Notes: generated from the letters alone by a model not told the origin. A stretch of DNA of 64,000 bases from Schaalia sp. JY-X169 (GCF_014069575.1 NZ_CP059675.1:992001-1056000); one strand, 5' to 3'; numbered from the stretch's first letter, positions 17,237-26,611 are shown. Numbers and translations are program-made.

Positions 17237-17401
17237 GGGGACAGCCTAGGCGATGTGGAGGTCCTGGTTGGATTCTCAGGAAATCTGGGAAAAGTGATCT
17301 CGGCCGTAACCATTTCGTTATAAAGCGTTGTGGTTTAGGCTGTGCGGTGACTGAATATTCGGCGTGCGCTCTGGTGGGCGCGCGCCGCAGACTAGGCGAG
17401 T

Positions 17402-18085
17402 ATGCAGAGGATCGGACCAGAGCAGATGAGAGTATCCCAAGCGACCCGGATGGCGGCCACCCTAATTGGCGGTGTCGTCGGGGTTGGGGCTCTAATAGGA
17501 GTCTCCGCACCGCAGGTTTACAACGACCCGTCCTCGTCATCCCTGGAACGCAGGGCCACTTCAATCCTCAAGGACGCTACGCGGGGTACGGCCACCATCG
17601 TTTCACTGGATGTGCCGTGGGAGCCGGGGGACACGATTGGTGCCGTAGCGGAGGCGCCGGTCGCCGCAACTGTGGATGAGGGCGCTCCTGCTAGCGAGGC
17701 GACAGCATCACGCAGCGCCAGTGTGGCAGCGGCGGGGGTCGGGCAGTGCGGGACGGGCGATACGTGGCCGAACCAGGTGCGCTCCATGATTACCTCACAG
17801 TTTGGCATCAGCGACATCGGCGGGTACCGGCCGGGAGACCCAGGGGATCACGGGAGTGGGTTGGCGCTTGACGTGATGGTGCCGGGTAACTCTGGTCTGG
17901 GCGACAGTGTTGCTGCATGGGCCGTTGCCAACAGGGGCAGTTTGAACGTGTCGTACGTGATCTGGAAGCAGCAAATCAACATGGGTGGCGGATGGTCGGG
18001 CATGGAAGACCGGGGGAGCATCACGGCAAACCACTACGACCACGTGCACATTAGCCTGAACCCCGGGTGGGGATCCTGCGGTTAG
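17402..18085 (+). CDS. secreted VldE-like C-terminal domain protein
   Basis: 227 residues. An N-terminal hydrophobic segment (AATLIGGVVGVGALIGV, about 18-34) is a signal anchor. A spacer rich in Ala, Ser and Pro follows. From about residue 113 comes an ARB-07466/VldE-like domain: VGQCGTGDTWPNQVRSMITSQFGISDIGGYRPGDPGDHGSGLALDVMVP, then VIWKQQI and SITANHYDHVHISLN. The conserved His/Asp residues (DHGSGLALD, HYDHVH) resemble the metal site of LAS peptidases. Its substrate is not known; a cell-wall role is inferred from secretion. It is divergent from jetA. Confidence 0.75.
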   Translation: MQRIGPEQMRVSQATRMAATLIGGVVGVGALIGVSAPQVYNDPSSSSLERRATSILKDATRGTATIVSLDVPWEPGDTIGAVAEAPVAATVDEGAPASEATASRSASVAAAGVGQCGTGDTWPNQVRSMITSQFGISDIGGYRPGDPGDHGSGLALDVMVPGNSGLGDSVAAWAVANRGSLNVSYVIWKQQINMGGGWSGMEDRGSITANHYDHVHISLNPGWGSCG

Positions 18086-18186
18086 GGTGAGGCTTCGAGC
18101 CCTGCGGCTGGGCTGGGGCTTCGAGTCCTGCGGCTAGGTTGCACCCACGTCCTGCGAGGTCTTTGGTTGCTGACTAGGCTTGATCC
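18086..18186 (+). repeat. 22-bp direct repeat pair before DyP gene
   Basis: GGCTTCGAG(C/T)CCTGCGGCT(G/A)GG occurs at 18091-18112 and 18117-18138, with a shorter related piece just upstream. The region separates the VldE-like gene from the peroxidase gene. I see no terminator hairpin in it. Confidence 0.6.
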
Positions 18187-19179
18187 ATGCCTACTCCAAG
18201 AGAAATTGCTGCAGCGGCGCAGCGCGAAACTCCTCTTCCCAACGTCCCCCAGGATATTGACACCCTGCTAACTTCGGCTGCGGCCTTCCTGGTTGTCTCC
18301 ATCAAAGATGGGCCTGAGAATGTGGCGGCCGTGCAGGCTACCCTCGGCGACGTGGCCAACCTCGTCAAGACGGTGGCGTTCCGTGACCTCACCGCGCAGG
18401 TGAGTTGCAGCGCGGCCGTTGGATCGCGTGTGTGGGATGAAGTCATGGCACCCGCCGTTACCCCTGGCGCGGTCCCAGCAGAGCTGAAGCCCTTCACAGA
18501 GATTAAAGGCAGCAAACACACCGCTATCTCCACTCCGGGAGACCTCCTTTTCCACATTAGGGCCAACCGCCCCGACCTCGTCTTCGAACTGGAGAAGCTC
18601 ATCGTTGATTCGCTGGGCTCCTCTGTGACCGTCGAGGACGAGGTAAGTGGGTTCCGCTACTTCGATGACAGGGACCTGCTGGGCTTTGTCGACGGCACGG
18701 CAAACCCCGTGGGCGCGCACCTGACCCAAGCCAGCCTTGTCGGCCCGGAAGATCCCGAGTTCGCCGGGGGTGCCTACGTGGTTGTGCAGAACTACCAGCA
18801 CAACCTGGGGGCCTGGAACCGACTCACTGTCGAGAACCAGGAGGCCATTGTCGGTCATCGCAAGCTCGACAACGTTGAGCTCCCCGACGCCGTCGAGGGG
18901 CAAAAATCCCACAAGACTCTCAACACCATCACGCTAGATGGGGTGGAGTTCGACATCCTGCGCGACAACATGCCCTTCGGCGCACCGGGTGAGGCGCTGT
19001 ACGGCACGTACTTCATTGGCTACACCAGGTACCTGTGGGTGCTAGAGAAGATGCTTGAGAACATGTACCTGGGGGACCCGCCTCCGCTGTACGACAAGAT
19101 CCTCGACTTCTCGACGCCGACGACGGGGACGACGTTCTTCGCGCCTCCGGCGTCCATGTTGGCGGCGTTGGGGGACTAG
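18187..19179 (+). CDS. DyP-type heme peroxidase
   Basis: 330 residues, normal for bacterial DyP peroxidases. The family signature GFVDGTANP (residues about 167-175, GxxDG) carries the catalytic Asp. A conserved His and the Arg in the C-terminal half bind and tune heme; GTYFIGYTRYLWVLEKML matches the C-terminal helix. It oxidises dyes and phenolics with hydrogen peroxide; some members are loaded into encapsulins, but no encapsulin gene is visible here and the C-terminus shows no clear targeting peptide. Monocistronic, convergent with the epimerase. Confidence 0.92.
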   Translation: MPTPREIAAAAQRETPLPNVPQDIDTLLTSAAAFLVVSIKDGPENVAAVQATLGDVANLVKTVAFRDLTAQVSCSAAVGSRVWDEVMAPAVTPGAVPAELKPFTEIKGSKHTAISTPGDLLFHIRANRPDLVFELEKLIVDSLGSSVTVEDEVSGFRYFDDRDLLGFVDGTANPVGAHLTQASLVGPEDPEFAGGAYVVVQNYQHNLGAWNRLTVENQEAIVGHRKLDNVELPDAVEGQKSHKTLNTITLDGVEFDILRDNMPFGAPGEALYGTYFIGYTRYLWVLEKMLENMYLGDPPPLYDKILDFSTPTTGTTFFAPPASMLAALGD

Positions 19180-19206
19180 GCGGGGCATGTCCCGGATGCT
19201 ACCGGT

Positions 19207-19277
19207 GCTAACTACACTGTTGTGGCTCACAAAATGCTGTTACGGACGGCTTTTCGTGCCACAACAGTGAAGTTAGC
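19207..19277. repeat. palindromic element, family A
   Basis: Arms GCTAACTACACTGTTGTGGC (19207-19226) and its inverse at 19258-19277 match at 19 of 20 positions, and pairing continues inward (CACAAAA/TTTTCGTG). The loop is about 31 bases. It fills the gap between two convergent genes and touches the stop codon of the epimerase. A single arm of the same family recurs at 45166-45185. It may act as a two-way terminator, but it has no terminal T-run. Confidence 0.8.
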
Positions 19278-20234
19278 CTAGGAAGAGACCACCGAGTACG
19301 TCACACTCATCGTGTGCTGCTCGCCCGGCGCCAGCGTGACGGCGTTCGCATGCGCATTGCCGCTTTCAACGCAGACAAACTGCTTCCATTCGCACGTCGA
19401 CAAATCGGGGAGGTCATGCGATGCGGCCTCACCCGGATTCCACACGATTGTGGAGGCTGCATTCTCCGCGTCGATTCGGATGGCTCGGCCCAGCGTAGGG
19501 TCGACAATCTGCGGCCGGGCCGGGGTGGAGTAGACACGGTCAACCATCCCGTCGAAACGCAGCGGGACGTGCTCCGTTTCCACCGCAGGCGAGGGCGGGG
19601 CAGCATTGAGGTACTCGATACCCTCCAGACCTTCGATGCTGATCTGTGTGACGTCTCCGACTCGGAAATAGGTGTGAAGTGCGGTTTCGTAGCGGAATGC
19701 CTCGGGCCCGGTGTTAACAACCCGAAACTGTAGCCGCAAGGTATCGCCTGTGTAGTCGACCTGGTAGAACGCCTCGAACGGTTGGACGAGGGCGACGCTT
19801 GCGGGCACGTCCTCGTCCGTCAGGCGGTAGGTCGCAGTGCCGCCGTCGTCGTCTTGGTTGCCGAGGATCCGGGCCCAGGGGAGAAGGTTCGCGAAGCCGT
19901 GCTTTGCGTCGCCGGCGTCTGAGGCGAGGAAGGGTGGCGTGGTGGCCTCGTTGCCACCGGGCAGGCTCGCCGGGGAGTCCGCGGGGGCTTCACTGTGATC
20001 GCCGGATAAGGTGGCGCTGGGGTTTTCGGAGAGGGCGGCGAGGGCGCCCGTGCGCAGGTCAGGCGCCACTCCAAACCAGGGGAAGCAAATGGGGATGCCG
20101 CCGTGGGGACACTTACCGACGGCATAATCGGCGTTCTTGGGACTGAAGATCAGGGAGCCAAACCGGGCAGAGTCCCACTGGGAGATCTGCGCGCCACCGG
20201 AGTGAATGTCGAGTGTTGTCGCACTGGCTGTCAT
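19278..20234 (-). CDS. glucose-6-phosphate 1-epimerase, YeaD type
   Basis: 318 residues from ATG 20234 (MTASATTLDIHSGG); the longer frame upstream runs through a palindromic element and is not coding. Hallmarks of the D-hexose-6-phosphate mutarotase family are present: PICFPWFG, KHGFANLLPW with the catalytic His, ALHTYFRVGDV, and a C-terminal TIVWNPG...CVES. It interconverts alpha and beta hexose-6-phosphates. A stretch at about residues 85-115 (SENPSATLSGDHSEAPADSPASLPGGNEATTPP) is unusually Ser/Pro-rich compared with relatives and looks like a surface insertion. Monocistronic. Confidence 0.85.
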   Translation of the reverse strand: MTASATTLDIHSGGAQISQWDSARFGSLIFSPKNADYAVGKCPHGGIPICFPWFGVAPDLRTGALAALSENPSATLSGDHSEAPADSPASLPGGNEATTPPFLASDAGDAKHGFANLLPWARILGNQDDDGGTATYRLTDEDVPASVALVQPFEAFYQVDYTGDTLRLQFRVVNTGPEAFRYETALHTYFRVGDVTQISIEGLEGIEYLNAAPPSPAVETEHVPLRFDGMVDRVYSTPARPQIVDPTLGRAIRIDAENAASTIVWNPGEAASHDLPDLSTCEWKQFVCVESGNAHANAVTLAPGEQHTMSVTYSVVSS

Positions 20235-20327
20235 GGAGTCACTTTCGTCAGGAGGGCCTGGGAGCAATCCTTCCATGCCAGTCGCCCGAGGGCGCGCCGA
20301 GCCGACGTGATTCTCGGGCCCCAACGC

Positions 20328-20405
20328 GAAATGTATGCGTGGGGACGACGGATGCGGCTGGGGTAGGGACCCCAGAGGCACATTTCGCCCCCACGTATAC
20401 ATTTC
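20328..20405. repeat. palindromic element, family B copy 1
   Basis: Arm GAAATGTATGCGTGGGGACG (20328-20347) pairs with its inverse at 20386-20405 at 18 of 20 positions. Inside is a perfect hairpin CTGGGGT-AGGG-ACCCCAG (20358-20375). A second copy with the same arms and the same inner-hairpin layout lies at 26760-26837. Confidence 0.8.
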
Positions 20406-20420
20406 AGCGGGTGGTTGCTT

Positions 20421-20469
20421 GCAGCGGGTGGGTGCCGGCAGTGGGTGGGTGCCGGCAGCGGGTGGGTGC
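20421..20469 (+). repeat. 17-bp tandem repeat, about 3 copies
   Basis: GGCAGCGGGTGGGTGCC occurs about three times in a row with single-base changes, ending at the stop codon of the flavoprotein gene. Together with the palindrome next to it, it fills the gap up to the epimerase promoter. Confidence 0.6.
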
Positions 20470-22163
20470 TACTTCCTTGTTGCCGCGTCCTTCGCCGCCA
20501 GGTGACCGAACACCAAGCCCTGGGAGATGGTTGCCCCCGCACCCGGGTAGACATGCCCGAAGGTATTGCCAGCAGTGTTGCCGATCGCGTAGAGCCCGGG
20601 GATAACCGTCCCGTCCTCGCGCTGCACTCGCGCCGCACCGTCCGCCATCAGCCCGCCACAAGTTCCCAGGTCAGACAGGGAGACGTGAACGGCGTACAAC
20701 TTGCCCTCGATGGGACGCAAGTTGGGGTTGGGCTTCACGGTGGGGTCACCGTAGTAGCGGTCGTACGCGGAATCCCCGCGGTGGAAGTCGCCGTCGATGC
20801 CGGCCTCAGCCATCTGGTTGAACTCGCGCAGTTCGGTCGTGAAGGCCTGCACCGGCACGCCCATCTTCTCAGCAAGCTCACGGGGGTTGTCGCCACGCAC
20901 CACAACCCCCGCGTCGTACCACTCCTTGGGGAACGGCATGGTTGGGAACACGGACCCGGCAAAGACGTAGCGGTTGCGGTACTTCTGGTCCATGACCAGC
21001 CACATGTCCTTTATCTCACGGCCATTCGCCCTGTTCTCGAGGACGGTCTGCCCGAAGCCCATGTAGCCGGTGGCTTCGTTGACGAAGCGCTTCCCGGTCT
21101 CGTCAACGATGATCGAGCCGGGCAGTGCGCGCTCCGAAAGCAGAACCATGGGTGCCCCGCCCTCGGTGAGCGGCGTGACCGACGGGAACCACCATGCCTC
21201 ATGCATGAGGCGCAGTCCCGCACCGACCTTCTCAGCAGCAACAATCGCGTCGCCTTCGTTCGTTTCCGCACCGAGGGAGATGTCCTTCTTGAGGGTTTCC
21301 GACTGGTACTTGCGACGCATCTCCATGTTGTGGTCGAAGCCGCCTGCCGCCAGCACCACGCCCTTGCGGGCCTTGACGGTAACGCGCTTGCCGTCCTGTT
21401 CGAGGATGGCGCCCTTGACTTCGCCGTCTTCCTCGATGAGTTCGACCAGCATCGTCCTCGTCCAAATCGGGATGCCCGCGTCGATGGTGCCGGCAAAGAG
21501 ACCCGCGGCGAGCGCCTGGCCGCCCGCGGTGTACTCACGCTTGATCGCCAGTCCACCGACGCCCTGGACGACACGTTTGATGATCTTGGGGAATGAAGTC
21601 AGCGGCGTGCGGGTCATCAGGTTCATCCACTTGTAGTCCGCGCCGGTGACGGGCATTGGAATCGGTGCGGCCATGCTGGTTGCGCGCAGACGACCTCGTT
21701 CTTCGCCGAGGACGGAGGCATCAAGCGGCTTGGACTCGCAGGTGCGGCCGATTGCGGCGCCACCTGGGTTTTCGGGATGGTAGTCCGAGTAGCCTTCCGC
21801 CCAGAAGAACTCCAGGGGAGTGGTGCGCTCTACCATCGCGATGGCTTCGGGGCCGTTCTCAAGGAAGGAGTTCCAGCGGTCGGTGGGGGAATCCTCAACG
21901 ATTGCGCCCAGGTATTCGCGTCCGCTTTCCACGGTGTCTTTGAAGCCGTCACGGATCAGCGCGGGGTTCGCCGGAACCCAGTAGGCGCCGCCGGAAAGTG
22001 CGGTGGAACCCCCAATGACGTTCGCCTTTTCTGCGACGAGGACGTCCAGTCCCAGCTCCTCGGCGGACAGGGCTGCTGCTAGGCCAGTTCCTGATCCGAT
22101 GACTAGTAGGTCGACTTCGGTGTCATGTGCAACCGGGCCGGCTGGGATTTCTGCTTTGCTCAT
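20469..22163 (-). CDS. FAD-dependent oxidoreductase, KstD-like
   Basis: 564 residues. VDLLVIGSGTGLAAALSAEELGLDVLVAEK (residues 18-47) is the FAD-binding Rossmann motif, followed by GGSTALSGGAYWVP. The C-terminal GTCGGLMADGAARV and GLYAIGNTAGNTFGHVYPGAGATISQGLVFG match the flavoprotein family that includes 3-ketosteroid delta-1-dehydrogenase and fumarate reductase. Length and motifs fit KstD-like FAD proteins, but no steroid genes are nearby, so the substrate is open. It is divergent from a TetR gene with a palindrome between them, suggesting control by that regulator. Confidence 0.8.
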   Translation of the reverse strand: MSKAEIPAGPVAHDTEVDLLVIGSGTGLAAALSAEELGLDVLVAEKANVIGGSTALSGGAYWVPANPALIRDGFKDTVESGREYLGAIVEDSPTDRWNSFLENGPEAIAMVERTTPLEFFWAEGYSDYHPENPGGAAIGRTCESKPLDASVLGEERGRLRATSMAAPIPMPVTGADYKWMNLMTRTPLTSFPKIIKRVVQGVGGLAIKREYTAGGQALAAGLFAGTIDAGIPIWTRTMLVELIEEDGEVKGAILEQDGKRVTVKARKGVVLAAGGFDHNMEMRRKYQSETLKKDISLGAETNEGDAIVAAEKVGAGLRLMHEAWWFPSVTPLTEGGAPMVLLSERALPGSIIVDETGKRFVNEATGYMGFGQTVLENRANGREIKDMWLVMDQKYRNRYVFAGSVFPTMPFPKEWYDAGVVVRGDNPRELAEKMGVPVQAFTTELREFNQMAEAGIDGDFHRGDSAYDRYYGDPTVKPNPNLRPIEGKLYAVHVSLSDLGTCGGLMADGAARVQREDGTVIPGLYAIGNTAGNTFGHVYPGAGATISQGLVFGHLAAKDAATRK

Positions 22164-22232
22164 TCTGTGGCTCCAGATGTGTAGTGAGAGGTTGGTGGCG
22201 GTCGTCTTCGACGCCCTAATCTATTCTGACGC

Positions 22233-22310
22233 CTTACTAGCCAATCGGCAAGTAGGGAAGATAGGTTGTGACCATGAGCCAGAGAATGCCGTGTAGGTTG
22301 TCACCATGAG
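22233..22310. promoter_or_regulatory. likely TetR operator and repeats
   Basis: CTTACTAGCC-AATC-GGCAAGTAGG (22233-22256) is a 24-base imperfect palindrome (8 of 10 arm positions). It lies in the divergent promoter region of the flavoprotein and tetR genes. TAGGTTGT(G/C)ACCATGAG then occurs twice (about 22262 and 22292); the second copy includes the tetR start codon. Confidence 0.6.
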
Positions 22311-22839
22311 TCGAGGAAAATCGAGCCCCGCCCAGATCACGAGCGCAGCCCTGAGGCTCTTTGGTGAGCACGGGGTGCACGGCACTTCGTTGCAGATGAT
22401 TGCCGACGAGCTCGGCGTAAGTAAGGCCGCGGTCTACTATCATTTTCGCTCCAAGCACGACATTGTGGTTGCGGTTCTGAAGCCGGCCATGGATGGGCTG
22501 GCCAACTTGGTGGCGGCCGCGCGTGAATGCGCTGATCAGCAGTGCCGGGTTGAGACGGTTGTTGAGGGGCTCGCGGATGGCGCCATCGCACACCGTGAGG
22601 TGTATTCCGTGGTGCTTCGAGATGTGGCGGCGCTGTCGGTGGTCAGCGCACCGGGGGATTTGCTGGGGGAACTGCACTCCCACCTGCTTGGGGACAGTGA
22701 AGATCCGGTGCGGCAGATGAAGGTGGCGATGTTCCTCTCCGGACTGGTTGCGCCCGCGGTGGACCAGAATGTCAGTCGCATGGCGGATGGGGAGATGCGC
22801 GACGCGATTGTTGCGGTGGGGATGGAGTTGGCCGGGTAG
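22306..22839 (+). CDS. TetR-family regulator
   Basis: 177 residues. The N-terminal DNA-binding domain is textbook: TSAALRLFGEHGVHGTSLQMIADELGVSKAAVYYHFRSKHDIVVAVL (residues 10-56). It is divergent from the KstD-like flavoprotein, and the palindrome at 22233-22256 lies between them, so it probably represses that gene and itself (inference). The C-terminal domain is short and its ligand unknown. It is followed after 36 bases by yaaA on the same strand. Confidence 0.88.
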   Translation: MSRGKSSPAQITSAALRLFGEHGVHGTSLQMIADELGVSKAAVYYHFRSKHDIVVAVLKPAMDGLANLVAAARECADQQCRVETVVEGLADGAIAHREVYSVVLRDVAALSVVSAPGDLLGELHSHLLGDSEDPVRQMKVAMFLSGLVAPAVDQNVSRMADGEMRDAIVAVGMELAG

Positions 22840-22875
22840 CCTATTCAAGGCATTTTGAACACGAGGAGACCTGGC

Positions 22876-23670
22876 ATGCAGATATGGCTTCCGCCCTCTG
22901 AAAGTAAGGCGGCGGCGACGGCCGGTCCGCGGCTCGAGTTGGACTCGCTGGTGTTTCCCGAGTTGGCGGGCGCTCGGTCCGCCGTGATCGCGGCGCTTGA
23001 AGAGTTAGGCGCGGGGGAGGACGCTGCGCGGGTCCTTAAGCTGGGCGCCAAATCTGCCGCGGAGGCTGATGCGAATCTTCGGTTGTTCGAGGACGGCTGC
23101 GCGCCCGCCCTCGACCTCTATACCGGAGTGCTTTTTGAGGCGCTGGATGCGGGTTCGCTGACGGATGCACAGGCGCGGAAGCTCAACGGTGTCACGCTGG
23201 TCTCCTCAGGGCTGTTTGGGTTTGTTCGTCCCGGGGACCTTATTCCGGGTCACCGCTTGGCAATGGGGGTGAACCTACCGCCGTTGGGGCCGCTTGCGAC
23301 GTGGTGGCGTCCTCGGCTTGAGTCTGCGGTGGGGGACTTGGCTGGTGAAGTGGTGTTTGATGTCCGCTCAGGTCCCTACCGGTTGGCGTGTCCTGCGAAG
23401 TCCGCCAGCGTCGTGGAGTTGGGGGTTGTGAGGGAGAGTGGCGGAGAGCGCAAAGTTGTCAGCCACATGGCGAAGAAGTGGCGGGGTCTGGCGGTGCGGC
23501 ACCTGGTGTGTGATGAGGCGGTGACGGAGGATGCGGACTTGGCCGAGGTGCTGACCTCCCTGGAGGTTTTGGGCGAGAACTTGGAGGGGCGGCTCGAGGT
23601 TGCTGCTCCGGTGGCCAGCCGAGGGGGCGGGGCCGTCACGCGGGCAACGTTGGTCTTTCCCTCAGCGTGA
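22876..23670 (+). CDS. yaaA: peroxide stress protein YaaA
   Basis: 264 residues from ATG 22876, preceded by GAGGAGA. It is a YaaA/DUF328 protein: MQIWLPPSESKA at the N-terminus, then KLNGVTLVSSGLFGFVRPGDLIPGHRLAMGVNLP (residues about 102-135), the family core, and later VVSHMAKKWRG. Known YaaA lowers intracellular free iron and limits DNA damage under peroxide stress. The DyP peroxidase 4 kb upstream also concerns peroxide, but the two are not in one operon. Confidence 0.85.
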   Translation: MQIWLPPSESKAAATAGPRLELDSLVFPELAGARSAVIAALEELGAGEDAARVLKLGAKSAAEADANLRLFEDGCAPALDLYTGVLFEALDAGSLTDAQARKLNGVTLVSSGLFGFVRPGDLIPGHRLAMGVNLPPLGPLATWWRPRLESAVGDLAGEVVFDVRSGPYRLACPAKSASVVELGVVRESGGERKVVSHMAKKWRGLAVRHLVCDEAVTEDADLAEVLTSLEVLGENLEGRLEVAAPVASRGGGAVTRATLVFPSA

Positions 23671-23707
23671 ACCCCAGATGTCGGAGGTGGCAAGTAGGCT
23701 GTGAGGT

Positions 23708-25453
23708 ATGACAGACGACACTTTTGACGAACTCGACCTCGTACGCAACTTGCGTCGCGACCTCGACGCAGACACGCCAATGCACCTGCTCTACTCGGCT
23801 GCCATGATCTCGGAAATGGCGGAGTCCGGGGAAGAGCCGAACGTCAGGGTTAGAGATCTGGCGAACTCGATGATTGAGGTTGCGGAACCTGAGACGGACG
23901 CGCTGCTCCTGGTGTGGGCCGAAATGCTGGGTGATGAGCTGCTGAAGAGGCGCATCCATCGGGTCGTGAAGCCCAGGGCGGAAGTGCTGCCCGCGTGGCT
24001 TGCTGAAATCGCGCGGCTGCGACCCGTGAAGGCAGTGTCGCTACGCAGTCCGGTGAACACTGAAGAGACAATCGTGATTGAGGTACGTGGGCCGCGGGGA
24101 CATTTCTCGATCATGGCGGGCCTGGATCTGATGGGCATTCCATTTCTTGAAGATGCGTACCCTTTGGAGGATGACATTGAGCAGATAAGGGCTCGGGTCC
24201 ACGCCATGGCGATCCCGGCTGGGTTGCGTCCGAAGATCGTTGAGTTGAGTTTGGCGGATGCCCGCGCACGTCTAGACTCTGCCGTTGAACACGCCGGACG
24301 CATGTTTCCCCCCGTTGAGACCGATACGTGGCCGGCCATGCAGCCGCTCTTGGAATGGCAGTTGAGGATCATGCCGACTGGTGGCAGGGGTTTTGAACTG
24401 GATGAGTGGGACGATGAGCGAAGGGATGCGCTGGAGCAGACGTTCCTAGATTCCCCTCACGCTGCTGGCCTTGATGCTGAGAGTGCGAGCATGCATGTCT
24501 CCTTACTCATTGACCTCGCATGCAACTACGGCACGGGTGACCCCAGGCAGTGGAGCAATGTGTTGGTTCAGAGGATGCTCTTGGACCTCATCCCCCGCAA
24601 GGTCGCTTATCCATTCGAAGACATGGTGGGGATCCCGGCGACCATGTCAAGATTCATCGACTTTGCCCACGGGGAGCTTGGTGTGCCGCCAGACTTCACC
24701 GAACACACCCAGCGGGCCATCGCAGAGGCGGCGCCTCAGTATCGCAGGTTGCTTCATCGCGACACGGGTGCTCAATCTGAGTGGCCGGAGCAGTTGGGGC
24801 TTGTCTCTGAGATGTGGCCGGAGGGGTTCGAGGTGGCTGGACAAGCTGTCTCCGGGTTTCCTGAGCCAACGTATGAAGAGCTGGCACTGCGCACTCGCGA
24901 AGGTATGGCTGTCGAGGTTGGGGGCGTGGAAGCCTTTGAGAGCCTCGGTGTGGAGCCTTTGCCCAGCGGGGAAGACGTTGCGCTGGAGCTGGTTAGTGAT
25001 GACATTGTCGAGCGGGTGAAGGCAGTCGCACAAATGATTACCGACGTGGCAGGCGACTTTTTCCAAGACCCGGAGATGGTCACGGCAAGCCTGCGCACGC
25101 TCACTCTGGTTGCGGCAAGTAACCCGGCGAGCATTCTCAGGGGTGCAAACGATGCCAATACTGCCGCAACCGTGTGTTGGATCAGTGGTCGGAACAATGA
25201 ATGGTTTGACCGCAGTGTCAAGGGCCGCACCATCAATGCAATGAAGGAAGCATTTGGAACCAGAGCGGACCTGCCCGCCCGTGCAGTGACGATGCTGAAG
25301 TACTACGATACGGCGCTAAACACCACTCACAGGCTGGCGCTGGGGGATCCCCAGCTGCTTACCTCGACCCGCAGGATGATGCTGGTGGACTGGCGGGAGA
25401 AGTCAGATTTGTTGCTGTCTCTCGCCCGGCAAGCAGACCAGGGGCATCGGTAG
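23708..25453 (+). CDS. conserved-looking protein of unknown function
   Basis: 581 residues; not recognised. It is soluble, with no signal peptide or membrane segment. The middle part has an ordered helical stretch, VLVQRMLLDLIPRKVAYPFEDMVGIPATMSRFIDFAHGELGVPPDFTEHTQRAI (about 292-345), reminiscent of uncharacterised actinobacterial proteins that carry plasmid pRiA4b ORF-3-like or SEC-C-like neighbours; I can confirm neither. It starts with ATG 38 bases after yaaA and ends convergent with the lacI gene. No catalytic motif is visible. Confidence 0.6.
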   Translation: MTDDTFDELDLVRNLRRDLDADTPMHLLYSAAMISEMAESGEEPNVRVRDLANSMIEVAEPETDALLLVWAEMLGDELLKRRIHRVVKPRAEVLPAWLAEIARLRPVKAVSLRSPVNTEETIVIEVRGPRGHFSIMAGLDLMGIPFLEDAYPLEDDIEQIRARVHAMAIPAGLRPKIVELSLADARARLDSAVEHAGRMFPPVETDTWPAMQPLLEWQLRIMPTGGRGFELDEWDDERRDALEQTFLDSPHAAGLDAESASMHVSLLIDLACNYGTGDPRQWSNVLVQRMLLDLIPRKVAYPFEDMVGIPATMSRFIDFAHGELGVPPDFTEHTQRAIAEAAPQYRRLLHRDTGAQSEWPEQLGLVSEMWPEGFEVAGQAVSGFPEPTYEELALRTREGMAVEVGGVEAFESLGVEPLPSGEDVALELVSDDIVERVKAVAQMITDVAGDFFQDPEMVTASLRTLTLVAASNPASILRGANDANTAATVCWISGRNNEWFDRSVKGRTINAMKEAFGTRADLPARAVTMLKYYDTALNTTHRLALGDPQLLTSTRRMMLVDWREKSDLLLSLARQADQGHR

Positions 25454-25501
25454 CGGCCCGCAGGGGCTACCGGGGGCGTGGGTCTGCGATGGAGCCGCGT
25501 T

Positions 25502-26611
25502 CTACCGGGGGCGTACGTCTGCGACAGAGCCGCGCTCGACGAGGGGCATGGGGATGAGGAACTCGGGGTCGGCCTCGGGGTTAGCTTTGGCGCTGGCACG
25601 GCCATCGCCGACGGGGTTGGCTCCGGGCTCGCCCTCGCCCTCGTCGTTGGGTTCTGGGGGGTTGTGTCGCGCCGACACCTGCTCGCCGACCCAGTTGGCG
25701 GCGAACCGTCCCATCTCTTCATACGGGAGGCGCATTGTGGTGAGATCCAGGTACTCCGCCAACTGTTCGTCGTCAAAGGACATGATCGAAAGGTCTTTCG
25801 GGACACTCAAGCCCAGCTCAGTTGCGGCCTGGTAGACACCAAAGGCAAGGCGATCATTTGCGGTCACCACCGCGGTTAGTTCGGTCATACGCAGCAGTTC
25901 TAGGGCTGCGATCCTGCCGGGAGCAGGGTCCCAGTCGCGGACATGCTGTTCGGCTACGAAAGAGAGGCCGGCTTGCGCCATTGCGTCGTCGAGGCCAGCG
26001 AAGCGGCGCCCAATGGACACCGACCGGGTCGGATCCAGAAGGTCCTCATGGCGGCCAATCAGCCCGATACGGGTGTGGCCGCGGTCTAAGAGGTATCGGG
26101 CGGCGTCGCGGCCGGCCGCGAACTCGTCGGGAAGTACGGACGCCAGTCCGTCACTTGATCCATTGACGATGATGGCGGGAACAGACTTGGCCGAGGGTGG
26201 AAGCTCGATGCGGCGCGCTGCCATCAAGCCGACAAGTAGGCCATCGACCCGCCGGTTGAGCAGGTCGGCGAGGGCCTCGTCTCGACTTTCGGTGTGGCCT
26301 GCCGATTCACTGATGAGGACGACGCGCCCGTCTGCCTGAGCTTGATTGACCGCGCCGGCGATCATTGCGGAGGCGTACCTGGTGATGGTGACCTCATCCG
26401 AGATGAAGCCCAGAGTTTCACTGCGCCCCGTACGTAACGATCGTGCCCTAGGGTCTGCTGAGTACCCCATCTCGGCAGCGGTCGCGCGGATCTTCTCGGC
26501 GGTAGCTTCGGCAATGCGCGTGCCGGGGCGGTCCGCAAGGACAAGGGAGACAGTGGTTGGTGAGTAGCCGGAACGTTTTGCAACCTGGGCAAGGGTGACG
26601 CGCTTCTTCAT
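25502..26611 (-). CDS. LacI-family regulator of the sucrose genes
   Basis: 369 residues. The N-terminal LacI DNA-binding domain is clear: VTLAQVAKRSGYSPTTVSLVLADRPGTRIAEATAEKIRATAAEMGYSADPRARSLRTGRS (residues 4-63). A periplasmic-binding-like sugar domain follows. The tail (about 310-369) has a Pro/Glu/Gly-rich insertion (EPNDEGEGEPGANPVGDGRASAKANPEADP) before the final strand, unusual for the family. It is divergent from the permease and GH32 genes, across a 0.9-kb gap with a LacI-type operator at 27394-27409. Control of sucrose uptake is inferred from this layout. Confidence 0.85.
   Translation of the reverse strand: MKKRVTLAQVAKRSGYSPTTVSLVLADRPGTRIAEATAEKIRATAAEMGYSADPRARSLRTGRSETLGFISDEVTITRYASAMIAGAVNQAQADGRVVLISESAGHTESRDEALADLLNRRVDGLLVGLMAARRIELPPSAKSVPAIIVNGSSDGLASVLPDEFAAGRDAARYLLDRGHTRIGLIGRHEDLLDPTRSVSIGRRFAGLDDAMAQAGLSFVAEQHVRDWDPAPGRIAALELLRMTELTAVVTANDRLAFGVYQAATELGLSVPKDLSIMSFDDEQLAEYLDLTTMRLPYEEMGRFAANWVGEQVSARHNPPEPNDEGEGEPGANPVGDGRASAKANPEADPEFLIPMPLVERGSVADVRPR

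Noticed and set aside
20235-20402. 56-residue N-terminal extension of the YeaD-type epimerase
   Set aside because: It would encode a family B palindrome; homologues start near MTASATTLD.
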